Positions 1-5,633 of a stretch of 5,633 nt of DNA are shown here, in pieces. Both the position numbers and the translations under genes were made by a program. This stretch comes from JAHWJX01 sp036386655 (GTDB lineage Bacteria; Pseudomonadota; Alphaproteobacteria; Caulobacterales; Caulobacteraceae): contig DASVVG010000244.1 of assembly GCA_036386655.1 (NCBI GenBank), forward strand, positions 1-5,633. The letters are read 5' to 3'. Under the pieces are notes generated by a model, which did no database searches, was not told the DNA's origin, and saw only the letters and a list, made by a program, of their open reading frames with translations. How positions within the stretch are numbered: position 1 is the stretch's first letter; every line of letters begins with the position of its first letter.

Positions 1-2
1 GC

Positions 3-53
3 AAGCACCCGTGGACCGTGGTGCTCGGCGACGAGGTCGAGCATTCGGACTAG
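3..53 (+). CDS. 3' end of an unidentified upstream gene (partial)
   Basis: An open frame enters from the left edge and ends at TAG 51-53, giving the 16-residue C-terminus KHPWTVVLGDEVEHSD. Codon third positions are mostly G or C, as in the other genes here, and the stop lies 3 nt from the stop of the convergent lipoprotein gene, which is the usual packing of genes in this window. The fragment is too short to assign a family. That it is coding is an inference from frame, composition and position only. Confidence 0.45.
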   Translation, partial: KHPWTVVLGDEVEHSD

Positions 54-56
54 CCG

Positions 57-389
57 CTACTCGACGACCGCCTCGTAGCCGGAGAGCGCGGCCGCCACGT
101 CCGCTCGGTCCCGATACTTCGCCCGAAGCTCCGCGAGCCGCTGGTCCGTGCCGGTGCACAGCTCATCGAGCCGCGTCTCGATGAACTTCGCGCGCGCCGC
201 GTCGTAGGGCTCCTCGCCGCGGAAGTGATCGCAGGCGTCGCGCTGCTTCTGGAAGGCGATCACGTCGTCGGGCAGCTCGGCGGCCGCGGCCTGGGTCCCG
301 GCGGGAGGGACCGCCCGCTCGTCGCCGCTCTCCGAGCAGGCCGCGAGCGTGATCGACGCGAGCGCCAGAGCCAGCTTCAGCGATCTCAT
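57..389 (-). CDS. Small putative lipoprotein of unknown function
   Basis: This 110-residue protein begins with a classic bacterial lipoprotein signal: basic residues MRSLK, a hydrophobic stretch to about residue 14, then lipobox L-A-A-C with the acylated cysteine at position 18. The residue after it is Ser, so outer-membrane sorting is expected if the Lol rule applies. A low-complexity Ala/Pro linker (about 26-38) leads to a charged, probably helical domain (41-110) with two further cysteines, C53 and C78, that could form a disulfide. The stretch RDACDHFRGEEPYD looks like a conserved motif of small proteobacterial hypothetical proteins, but I cannot name a function. The ATG at 389-387 is chosen because the signal peptide starts there; a GGCGGGG run just upstream is only a fair ribosome site. 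The gene is divergent from the TPP-riboswitch transcript and convergent with the partial gene at the left edge. Confidence 0.8.
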   Translation of the reverse strand: MRSLKLALALASITLAACSESGDERAVPPAGTQAAAAELPDDVIAFQKQRDACDHFRGEEPYDAARAKFIETRLDELCTGTDQRLAELRAKYRDRADVAAALSGYEAVVE

Positions 390-457
390 CGAAGCCCCGC
401 CGCCATGCGTCGAGACTACGCCTCTCCCGGAGCCCCGCCACTCGCGATCAGCGCCTT

Positions 458-486
458 TTGACTCTCCCCCTGCTCAGCTTCACTGT
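458..486 (+). promoter_or_regulatory. Candidate sigma-70 promoter for the riboswitch transcript
   Basis: TTGACT at 458-463 matches the -35 consensus in five of six positions. After a 17-nt spacer, CACTGT at 481-486 keeps only the two most conserved -10 bases (A2 and T6). Transcription would start near 492-494, at the first paired bases of the TPP aptamer, which fits in position but leaves almost no 5' extension. This is a motif call: the -35 is good and the -10 is poor. Confidence 0.4.
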
Positions 487-491
487 GCCGC

Positions 492-575
492 CGCGACTTG
501 GGGTGCCCCGTCCGCGGGGCTGAGATCACACCCATCGAACCTGAACAGGTGAGGACCTGCGGAGGGAACGTCGCG
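492..575 (+). ncRNA. TPP riboswitch (THI element)
   Basis: The region carries the conserved parts of the thiamine pyrophosphate aptamer in the right order. P1 is CGCGAC 492-497 paired with GTCGCG 570-575. P2 is GGGT 501-504 with ACCC 530-533. P3 is GCCCC 505-509 with GGGGC 516-520. The invariant CTGAGA is at 520-525, followed by ACCTGA at 539-544. P5 is CAGGT 546-550 with ACCTG 555-559. The 3' core GCGGAGGGAA (559-568) differs by one base from the usual GCGTAGGGAA, and P4 forms from CCT 540-542 with AGG 563-565. The CTGAGA arm binds the pyrimidine of TPP and the P4/P5 arm its pyrophosphate, so TPP is expected to lower expression of the gene starting at 639. No poly-T terminator follows, which favours translational control. 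Confidence 0.95.
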
Positions 576-604
576 ACCGGCGGCCGGTCAGGCGCGCCCG
601 GCCG
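575..604 (+). promoter_or_regulatory. Possible riboswitch expression platform with two competing hairpins
   Basis: Directly after the aptamer, GACCGG 575-580 can pair with CCGGTC 584-589 around a 3-nt loop. Alternatively CGGCCGG 581-587 can pair with CCGGCCG 598-604 around a 10-nt loop. The two stems share bases 581-587 and cannot coexist, and the first shares base 575 with P1. Neither is followed by a T-tract, so neither resembles an intrinsic terminator. Exclusive stems next to P1 are typical of switching regions, but I found no clean partner that would sequester the ribosome site at 625-630. The switching role is inference. Confidence 0.35.
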
Positions 605-624
605 TGTGTTCGTCCGCAGAGCAG

Positions 625-630
625 AGGAGG
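625..630 (+). promoter_or_regulatory. Strong Shine-Dalgarno of the THI5-like gene
   Basis: AGGAGG lies 8 nt before the ATG at 639. It decides the start: the frame stays open upstream to an ATG at 498, but that longer form would translate through the TPP aptamer and adds no recognisable domain or signal peptide. This is also the likely target of riboswitch control. Confidence 0.85.
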
Positions 631-638
631 GGGCACGC

Positions 639-1541
639 ATGAAGGTCGAGGTTGCGCTGGAGTGGTTCCTGAACCCGGACCACCTGCCGCTGATCGTGGG
701 CATCCGCGAGGGCTGGTTCGCCGCCGAGGGGATCGACCTCTCGCTCAAGGTCCCCGACGACCACTACGACGGCATGGCCTCCGTCGCGTCCGGCGAGGTC
801 GCCTTCGCCGTCAACGAGCCGCTGCACATGCTCGACGAGGCACGGCCGGGCCTCAGAGCCTGCGGCTGCTTCTTCGAGACCGACGGCGGCGTGATCATCC
901 ACCGCGACGCGGCGGAGACGCTGTTCGCCGGCGACCCCATCCGCATCGCCTCGCCCGTGGCGGGCGGAAAGACGGACGACATCTGCCGCCTTATCCTGAA
1001 GCGCTGGTCGGAGAAGCGCGGCTACGTCGTCGAGGACGCGCAGATCGCCATCGAGGAAGCGGGCTTTCAGCACCTGGAGAACCTGCGCGAGGGCTACGAC
1101 GGCGCCTGGCTCTGCTTCGACAACTTCGAAGGCGTGCAGATGCGCCGCATGGGCCTCAACGCCCTGTTCCTGAAGACGGAAGACGCCGACCTGCCCAACT
1201 TCTCCGCGCTCGAGCTGTTCACCTCCGAAGCCTTCCTGCGCGAGAACCCGCGCGTGGTGGAGGCCGTGCAGGCGGTCCTCACCCGCGCCGTCGAGAAGCT
1301 GCAGGACGAGCCCTTCGAGTACGCGCAGGACCACTGGTACGCCTTCAGCGGCGAAGAGCGCGACGGCCTCTCCGACGCCATCGTGGTCGATACCGTCGCC
1401 CGCTTCGTGAAGCCGGTGCGCAGCGATCGCGAGCGCTGGTGGCCGCTCTTCCTCGGCTTCAAGTACCTCGGCCTCTCCGCCATCGACCAGGACGCCTACG
1501 ACGCGCTGTTCCAGCCAGCCGAGGCCGACGCGATCGCCTGA
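639..1541 (+). CDS. NMT1/THI5-like pyrimidine-precursor (HMP) protein under TPP riboswitch control
   Basis: This 300-residue protein belongs to the NMT1/THI5-ThiY family of type-2 periplasmic-binding-protein folds. The N-terminus holds the family signature: ALEWFLNPDHLPL (residues 6-18), then G-W-F-A-A-E-G-I-D-L (25-34) and SGEVAFAVNEPLHML (51-65). Members are either HMP- or formylaminopyrimidine-binding subunits of ABC importers (ThiY) or the fungal and Legionella HMP-phosphate synthase Thi5. The riboswitch places it in thiamine supply. Two points are odd. It has no signal peptide or lipobox from any in-frame start, so it should be cytoplasmic. No permease, ATPase or thi gene adjoins it. The Cys-rich CCCFC motif of yeast Thi5 is absent. 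From remembered yeast sequence, H63 aligns with the substrate histidine H66, while the PLP lysine K62 is replaced by N59. Family and thiamine link are firm; binding protein versus enzyme is unresolved. 'Myristoyl transferase' labels for such proteins are a naming artefact. Confidence 0.88.
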   Translation: MKVEVALEWFLNPDHLPLIVGIREGWFAAEGIDLSLKVPDDHYDGMASVASGEVAFAVNEPLHMLDEARPGLRACGCFFETDGGVIIHRDAAETLFAGDPIRIASPVAGGKTDDICRLILKRWSEKRGYVVEDAQIAIEEAGFQHLENLREGYDGAWLCFDNFEGVQMRRMGLNALFLKTEDADLPNFSALELFTSEAFLRENPRVVEAVQAVLTRAVEKLQDEPFEYAQDHWYAFSGEERDGLSDAIVVDTVARFVKPVRSDRERWWPLFLGFKYLGLSAIDQDAYDALFQPAEADAIA

Positions 1542-1587
1542 GGCCGCGGGGTGGCGCCGCCAATGTCGGGCGGGCTACTCTGCGGTC

Positions 1588-2181
1588 ATGCGCCTGTTCA
1601 TAACGCCCGCGTCCCCCTTCGCCCGGAAGTGCCGGATCGTCATTCGGGAGAAGAAGCTCGACGGCATGGTCGAGGAGGTCGTCGCCGACTTCACGGCCGA
1701 GGACCCGCGGCTGGTCGAGGCCAACCCGGTGTCCCAGGTGCCCGCACTGGTCACCGACGACGGCCTCACCCTCATCGACAGCCCGCTGATCTGCGCTTGG
1801 CTCGACGCCTATTCCGGCCGGCCGCGGCTCTGCCCCGAGGGCGACGCGCAGTGGAACGTCCGGCGGATGGAGGCGCTGGCCGACGCCGCGCTGGAGATGG
1901 CCGTGAAGCTGGTCCTCGAGGGCCGCCGCCCGGAGTCGGAGCGGTCGCAGACGTGGATCGCGCGCTGGCGGCGCGGCCTCCACCGCACGCTGGACGCCGC
2001 CGAGCGCGCGGCTCCGGAGGCCGAGCCCCTGAACATCGGGGTCATCGCGCTGGGCGTCGTCGGGCCGTACGTCGAGCTCCGCTTCCCCGACATCGACTGG
2101 CGCGCGAACCGGCCCCGGCTGGCCGCGCTCACCGACACGCTGTCGAAAAGGCCGAGCTTCCAGGCCACGGCGCCGGCCTGA
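1588..2181 (+). CDS. Glutathione S-transferase family protein, YibF-like
   Basis: The 197-residue protein has the two-domain cytosolic GST layout. The N-terminal thioredoxin-like domain (1-75) contains T-P-A-S-P-F-A-R-K (6-14), with S9 in the usual catalytic or cysteine-equivalent region. It also has NPVSQVPAL (46-54) with the cis-proline P52, and I-D-S-P (63-66), where D64-S65 binds the glutathione gamma-glutamyl group in the family. The helical C-terminal domain (about 88-190) contains RRMEALADAALE and ends in RPSFQATAPA. The pattern resembles E. coli YibF. The substrate is unknown; a glutathione-dependent detoxification or reductase role is a family-level guess. It starts 46 nt after the THI5-like gene with no terminator between, so it may share the riboswitch transcript. 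There is no clear Shine-Dalgarno before the ATG. TACTCT at 1576-1581 could be a -10 box giving a leaderless transcript, but it has no -35. Confidence 0.88.
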   Translation: MRLFITPASPFARKCRIVIREKKLDGMVEEVVADFTAEDPRLVEANPVSQVPALVTDDGLTLIDSPLICAWLDAYSGRPRLCPEGDAQWNVRRMEALADAALEMAVKLVLEGRRPESERSQTWIARWRRGLHRTLDAAERAAPEAEPLNIGVIALGVVGPYVELRFPDIDWRANRPRLAALTDTLSKRPSFQATAPA

Positions 2182-2188
2182 CGGGCGG

Positions 2189-2965
2189 CTAGATCACGCC
2201 CCAGAGCTTCGCCGCCTGATGGGCGGCCAGGCCCACCACCACCATGCCGACGACCCAGGTCATCGGCTTCACCGGCACGATCTTGGTCACCCAGCCCGCC
2301 AGCGGCGCTGCGCACAGGCCGCCGACGATGAGGCCCACGACGGCGGAGGCGTGGTCCTTCAGCGCCCCCGCCTGTTCCCAGTGGCCGGTGAGCAGGGTGA
2401 TCAGGAAGGTGATCGAGATCGCCACCGTCACAAAGAACTCGGCCGTGTTCACGGTGCCGATCGCCAGCCGCGGCTCCTTGCCCGCGCCCACCAGCGTGCT
2501 GGTCACCGTGGGCCCCCAGCCGCCGCCGCCCACCGCGTCCGCGAAGCCGCCGATCAGGCCGAGCGGCGCCGCCCAGCCGCGCTGCACGTGCCGCGGCACC
2601 CGCTTGCGCATGGCGCGGTAGATGATCAGCGCGCCCATGATGCTGAGGTAGCCGACGACGTACGGCTTGATCCTGTCGCCGTCGATCGAGGTCAGCACGT
2701 AGGCGCCCAGGACGCCGCCGACGATCCCGGCCGCCGCCAGCGGGAAGAAGAAGCGCCAGCTGACGTTCTTGTGCGCGACGTGGCTCCCCGCCGAGGCGGC
2801 GGTGGTGAACACCTCGGCCGCGTGCACGCTCGCCGAGGCCGTCGCCGGCGGCACGCCCAGCGAGATCAGCACGGTGGAGGAGACGACGCCGTAGGCCATG
2901 CCCAGCGAGCCGTCGACGATCTGCGCCGCGAACCCGACCAGCAGGAAGATCAGGAAGGTGTCCAA
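2189..2965 (-). CDS. TauE/SafE (TSUP) family permease, putative sulfite/organosulfonate exporter
   Basis: This 258-residue, very hydrophobic protein has two homologous halves, as expected for the TSUP family (formerly DUF81). The first repeat carries D-G-S-L-G-M-A-Y-G (18-26) and SVHAAEVFTTAAS (46-58); the second carries D-A-V-G-G-G-G-W-G (143-151) and GTVNTAEFFVTVA (170-182). I expect about eight membrane helices. Family members move sulfite, sulfoacetate, thiosulfate or other small anions across the inner membrane. No sulfur-metabolism gene is adjacent, so the substrate cannot be named. The start is TTG at 2965-2963, preceded by GGACGGG at a fair Shine-Dalgarno distance. The next internal ATG (residue 23) would remove the first helix, and no in-frame ATG or GTG is seen close upstream. 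The stop is 7 nt from that of the convergent GST gene, and the 5' end is divergent from prfA. Confidence 0.9.
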   Translation of the reverse strand: MDTFLIFLLVGFAAQIVDGSLGMAYGVVSSTVLISLGVPPATASASVHAAEVFTTAASAGSHVAHKNVSWRFFFPLAAAGIVGGVLGAYVLTSIDGDRIKPYVVGYLSIMGALIIYRAMRKRVPRHVQRGWAAPLGLIGGFADAVGGGGWGPTVTSTLVGAGKEPRLAIGTVNTAEFFVTVAISITFLITLLTGHWEQAGALKDHASAVVGLIVGGLCAAPLAGWVTKIVPVKPMTWVVGMVVVGLAAHQAAKLWGVI

Positions 2966-3076
2966 GGTCGCCCGTCCGCGGCCGCGTGACCCGGAGCGTT
3001 CCTGCGGCGGTGTCGGGAAGTCAACGTTGCGCCCGCTTGACGCCGATCAACTCCCCGTCACAACAGCGCACCGCCG
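2966..3076. promoter_or_regulatory. Divergent intergenic region between the TSUP permease and prfA
   Basis: This 111-nt gap must hold promoters for both flanking genes. Towards prfA there is TTGACG at 3037-3042, a good -35 match, but the hexamer 17 nt later (3060-3065, ACAACA) is a poor -10. Towards the permease there is TTGACT on the minus strand (3024-3019), again without a good -10 at the expected spacing. The hexamers are seen; the promoter assignments are tentative. I see no operator repeat or riboswitch. Confidence 0.35.
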
Positions 3077-4150
<1,074 letters not shown>

Positions 4151-4202
4151 TCGTCCCGCGTTGGCCGAGCGGGCCCGTGTTAACTTTTGTGAGTACCTTC
4201 CG

Positions 4203-4580
4203 ATGACCGACATGACCGGACCGACCGCCCGCGTGCTGGTGGTCGAGGATGAGCCGGAAGTCTGCGACATCATCCAGCAGCAGCTCGGGCAGGAAGGCTA
4301 CGAGGTCGTCTGCGCCTGCAACGACGACATGGCCTACCAGACGCTCCAGACCGAGGCGCGCAGCTTCAAGGCCCTGATCATCGACATCAACCTGGGCAAG
4401 GGCACCACCGGCTTCGACGTGGCCCGCCACGCCCGGCGGCTCAATCCCGCGGTCCCGGTCGTCTACGTGACCGGGGGCGACCCCTCCACGGTCGAGACCC
4501 ACGGCGTGGCCGGCGCCGCCCTGGTGCTGAAGCCGTTCGACCGTGAAGACCTGCTCGGCGCGCTCCAGACCGTCAACTAG
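4203..4580 (+). CDS. Single-domain response regulator (CheY-like receiver)
   Basis: This 125-residue protein is a lone receiver domain. RVLVVEDEP (10-18) supplies the acidic Mg-binding pair D16/E17. The phospho-acceptor is D61 in A-L-I-I-D-I-N-L-G (57-65). The switch threonine is T90 in VVYVTGGD (86-93), and the invariant lysine is K110 in the K-P-F motif (110-112). All receiver-activation residues are present, so it should be phosphorylated by a histidine kinase or phosphotransferase. There is no output domain and no kinase nearby, so it probably works by protein contact in a phosphorelay or by binding a target. I chose ATG 4203 because GTGAG sits 9 nt before it. An in-frame TTG at 4161 would add 14 residues that do not resemble receiver sequence, and ATG 4212 is also possible. 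It lies 52 nt after prfA and may be co-transcribed. Its TAG overlaps the stop of the convergent BrkB gene. Confidence 0.93.
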   Translation: MTDMTGPTARVLVVEDEPEVCDIIQQQLGQEGYEVVCACNDDMAYQTLQTEARSFKALIIDINLGKGTTGFDVARHARRLNPAVPVVYVTGGDPSTVETHGVAGAALVLKPFDREDLLGALQTVN

Positions 4581-5620
4581 TTCGGCTCGTCGCCCCGCGG
4601 CCCCTCGTCGGCCTTCGCCGCCGCCAGCTTTTTCTTCGACCGACGCAGCTCCGCCCGCTTGGCCAGCTCCTCGCGCGCGGCCTGCGTGAACTGCGCGCCG
4701 GGCACGCCCTTGCGCGGGCCGATGGTGTCCGCCACCACCGCGCCCCGCTCGCCCAGCGGCCGCTCCGCGCCGGTGGTCGTGTCGCGGACCGTCTGGTGCT
4801 CCATCTCGGCGTTCACCTCGGCGCCGATCAGCACGACGAGAACGGATAGCCACGTCCACACCATGAAGCCCATGAAGGCGCCGAGCGACCCGTACGTCGC
4901 CTGGTAGTTCGCCATGTTGGCAAGGTACCAGCTGAAGCCCCACGAGGCGGCCAGCCACAGGAACGACGAGATCACGCCGCCCCACGTCACCCATCGCCAG
5001 CGCGGCAGCTCCCGACTAGGTCCGTAGCGATAGAGAACGGACAGCACCGCCACGTTGGCCACCAGCAGGATCGGCCAGCGCAGCAGCCCCACGCCCTGCT
5101 CGCTGTTGTAGCCCCAGAAGCCCAGCACCGCCGGCGTCACGATGACCGCGCCGATCACGACGCCGGAGAACAGGAAGAGCCCCACGGTGAACCACAGCGC
5201 CGTGAGGTTCACCTTCAGCAGGTTGCGCCGCTCGGTCTCGTGGTAGGCGACGTTGAGGCCCTGGAAGAGGGCCTTCACCCCCGTCATGGCGCTCCACAGC
5301 GCGACCAGCAGGCTGCCGAAGAAGGCCAGTCCCAGGCCGCCCTTCTCCGCGCCCGCGATGCGGGTCATCTGCTCGCCGATGATGGTCAGCACGTCGGGCG
5401 GCAGCACGCCGCGCATGGACTGCAGCTGCTCGCCCACCACGCCCACGTCGGCGAACAGGCCGTAGAGCGACACGAAGGCCGCGATCCCCGGGAAGATCGA
5501 CAGCAGCAGGAAGAAGGCGATCCCGCCGGCCACCGACGGCAGCCGGTCGCCGAAGAAGCTGAACACCAGCCGCCAGAAAATGTCCTTCCACCCCTTCAGC
5601 GGGATCTGCGACGGCCACAC
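4577..5620 (-). CDS. YihY/virulence factor BrkB family inner-membrane protein (5' end uncertain)
   Basis: This frame of about 347 residues has the YihY/BrkB fold: an N-terminal amphipathic stretch, then about six membrane segments near residues 30-56, 95-116, 138-165, 180-197, 211-234 and 246-268. Diagnostic family motifs are A-G-G-I-A-F-F (31-37), LFPG-like S-I-F-P-G (41-45), S-L-Y-G-L-F-A-D (51-58), LNVAYHETERR (122-132) and YGSLGAFMGFMVWTW (243-257), followed by IGAEVNAEMEHQ. It ends in a Lys/Arg/Ala-rich cytoplasmic tail (315-347). The family was once annotated as ribonuclease BN, which is wrong; its transport or envelope function is still unsettled. The first candidate start in view is GTG at 5620-5618, with no clear Shine-Dalgarno. 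The frame remains open to the window edge, so the true start may lie outside. Convergent with the response regulator, sharing CTAG at 4577-4580. Confidence 0.9.
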   Translation of the reverse strand: MWPSQIPLKGWKDIFWRLVFSFFGDRLPSVAGGIAFFLLLSIFPGIAAFVSLYGLFADVGVVGEQLQSMRGVLPPDVLTIIGEQMTRIAGAEKGGLGLAFFGSLLVALWSAMTGVKALFQGLNVAYHETERRNLLKVNLTALWFTVGLFLFSGVVIGAVIVTPAVLGFWGYNSEQGVGLLRWPILLVANVAVLSVLYRYGPSRELPRWRWVTWGGVISSFLWLAASWGFSWYLANMANYQATYGSLGAFMGFMVWTWLSVLVVLIGAEVNAEMEHQTVRDTTTGAERPLGERGAVVADTIGPRKGVPGAQFTQAAREELAKRAELRRSKKKLAAAKADEGPRGDEPN

Positions 5621-5633
5621 GGCGGTCCGCCCG

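Noticed and set aside
498..638. In-frame N-terminal extension of the THI5-like gene starting at ATG 498
   Set aside because: It would translate through the TPP aptamer, has no ribosome site or signal-like sequence, and ATG 639 has an AGGAGG at ideal spacing.
588..1334. Minus-strand open frame of about 248 codons opposite the THI5-like gene
   Set aside because: It is a mirror of the coding frame on the other strand, rich in V, A, L, H and D, with no start signal or family motif.
2189..2965. Plus-strand open frames opposite the TSUP permease
   Set aside because: Their products are His/Arg/Ala-rich, low-complexity sequence typical of antisense frames; the minus-strand frame shows the family's duplicated motifs.
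4161..4190. Possible terminator after prfA (GGCC 4163-4166 with GGCC 4172-4175, then TTAACTTTT)
   Set aside because: The stem is only 4 bp and the T-run is short and displaced, so it is too weak to call.
4179..4195. Possible CtrA-type site at GTTAAC upstream of the response regulator
   Set aside because: Only one TTAA half-site is present (4180-4183); the position 7 nt on reads GAGT, so the paired consensus fails.
4838..5044. Near-identical 12-nt words (GAGAACGGATAG and GAGAACGGACAG) within the BrkB-family gene
   Set aside because: Both simply encode L-S-V-L in two membrane helices of the same protein. One pair with one mismatch is not a repeat element.

Overview
The window is GC-rich throughout and looks like ordinary chromosome of an alphaproteobacterium. 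The best support is the release factor RF1, whose C-terminal half has alphaproteobacterial features (an INLTLYNLPKIMEGDG segment and an ALVAEDQAARLAALE-like tail). A Caulobacterales- or Sphingomonadales-like source is plausible, but I cannot fix the genus. There is no insertion sequence, phage gene, CRISPR array, tRNA or rRNA.

Layout from left to right: (1) the last 16 codons of an unidentified plus-strand gene; (2) a small minus-strand lipoprotein, tail to tail with it; (3) a short divergent region with a candidate promoter and a clear TPP (thiamine pyrophosphate) riboswitch; (4) the riboswitch-controlled gene, a 300-residue NMT1/THI5-like pyrimidine-precursor protein with no signal peptide; (5) a YibF-like glutathione S-transferase, 46 nt downstream on the same strand; (6) a minus-strand TauE/SafE (TSUP) permease, tail to tail with the transferase; (7) a 111-nt divergent intergenic region; (8) prfA, encoding RF1; (9) a single-domain response regulator; (10) a minus-strand YihY/BrkB-family membrane protein whose stop codon overlaps that of the regulator and whose 5' end lies at or beyond the window edge.

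The functional centre is the thiamine block. The riboswitch ties the THI5-like protein to thiamine pyrophosphate level, so it probably acts in supply or salvage of the pyrimidine half of thiamine (HMP). It stands alone: no ABC permease, no ATPase and no other thi gene is visible, and it has no export signal. Whether it is a binding protein or an enzyme is therefore open, and this is the best lead here. The other genes (sulfur-anion permease family, translation termination, orphan receiver, BrkB) show no obvious pathway link to one another.

The three convergent junctions are very tight (3 nt apart, 7 nt apart, and overlapping). Each carries a CTAG tetranucleotide, and I count only four CTAG in the whole window. 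I see no convincing new multi-gene system. The remaining findings are modest and are scored accordingly.
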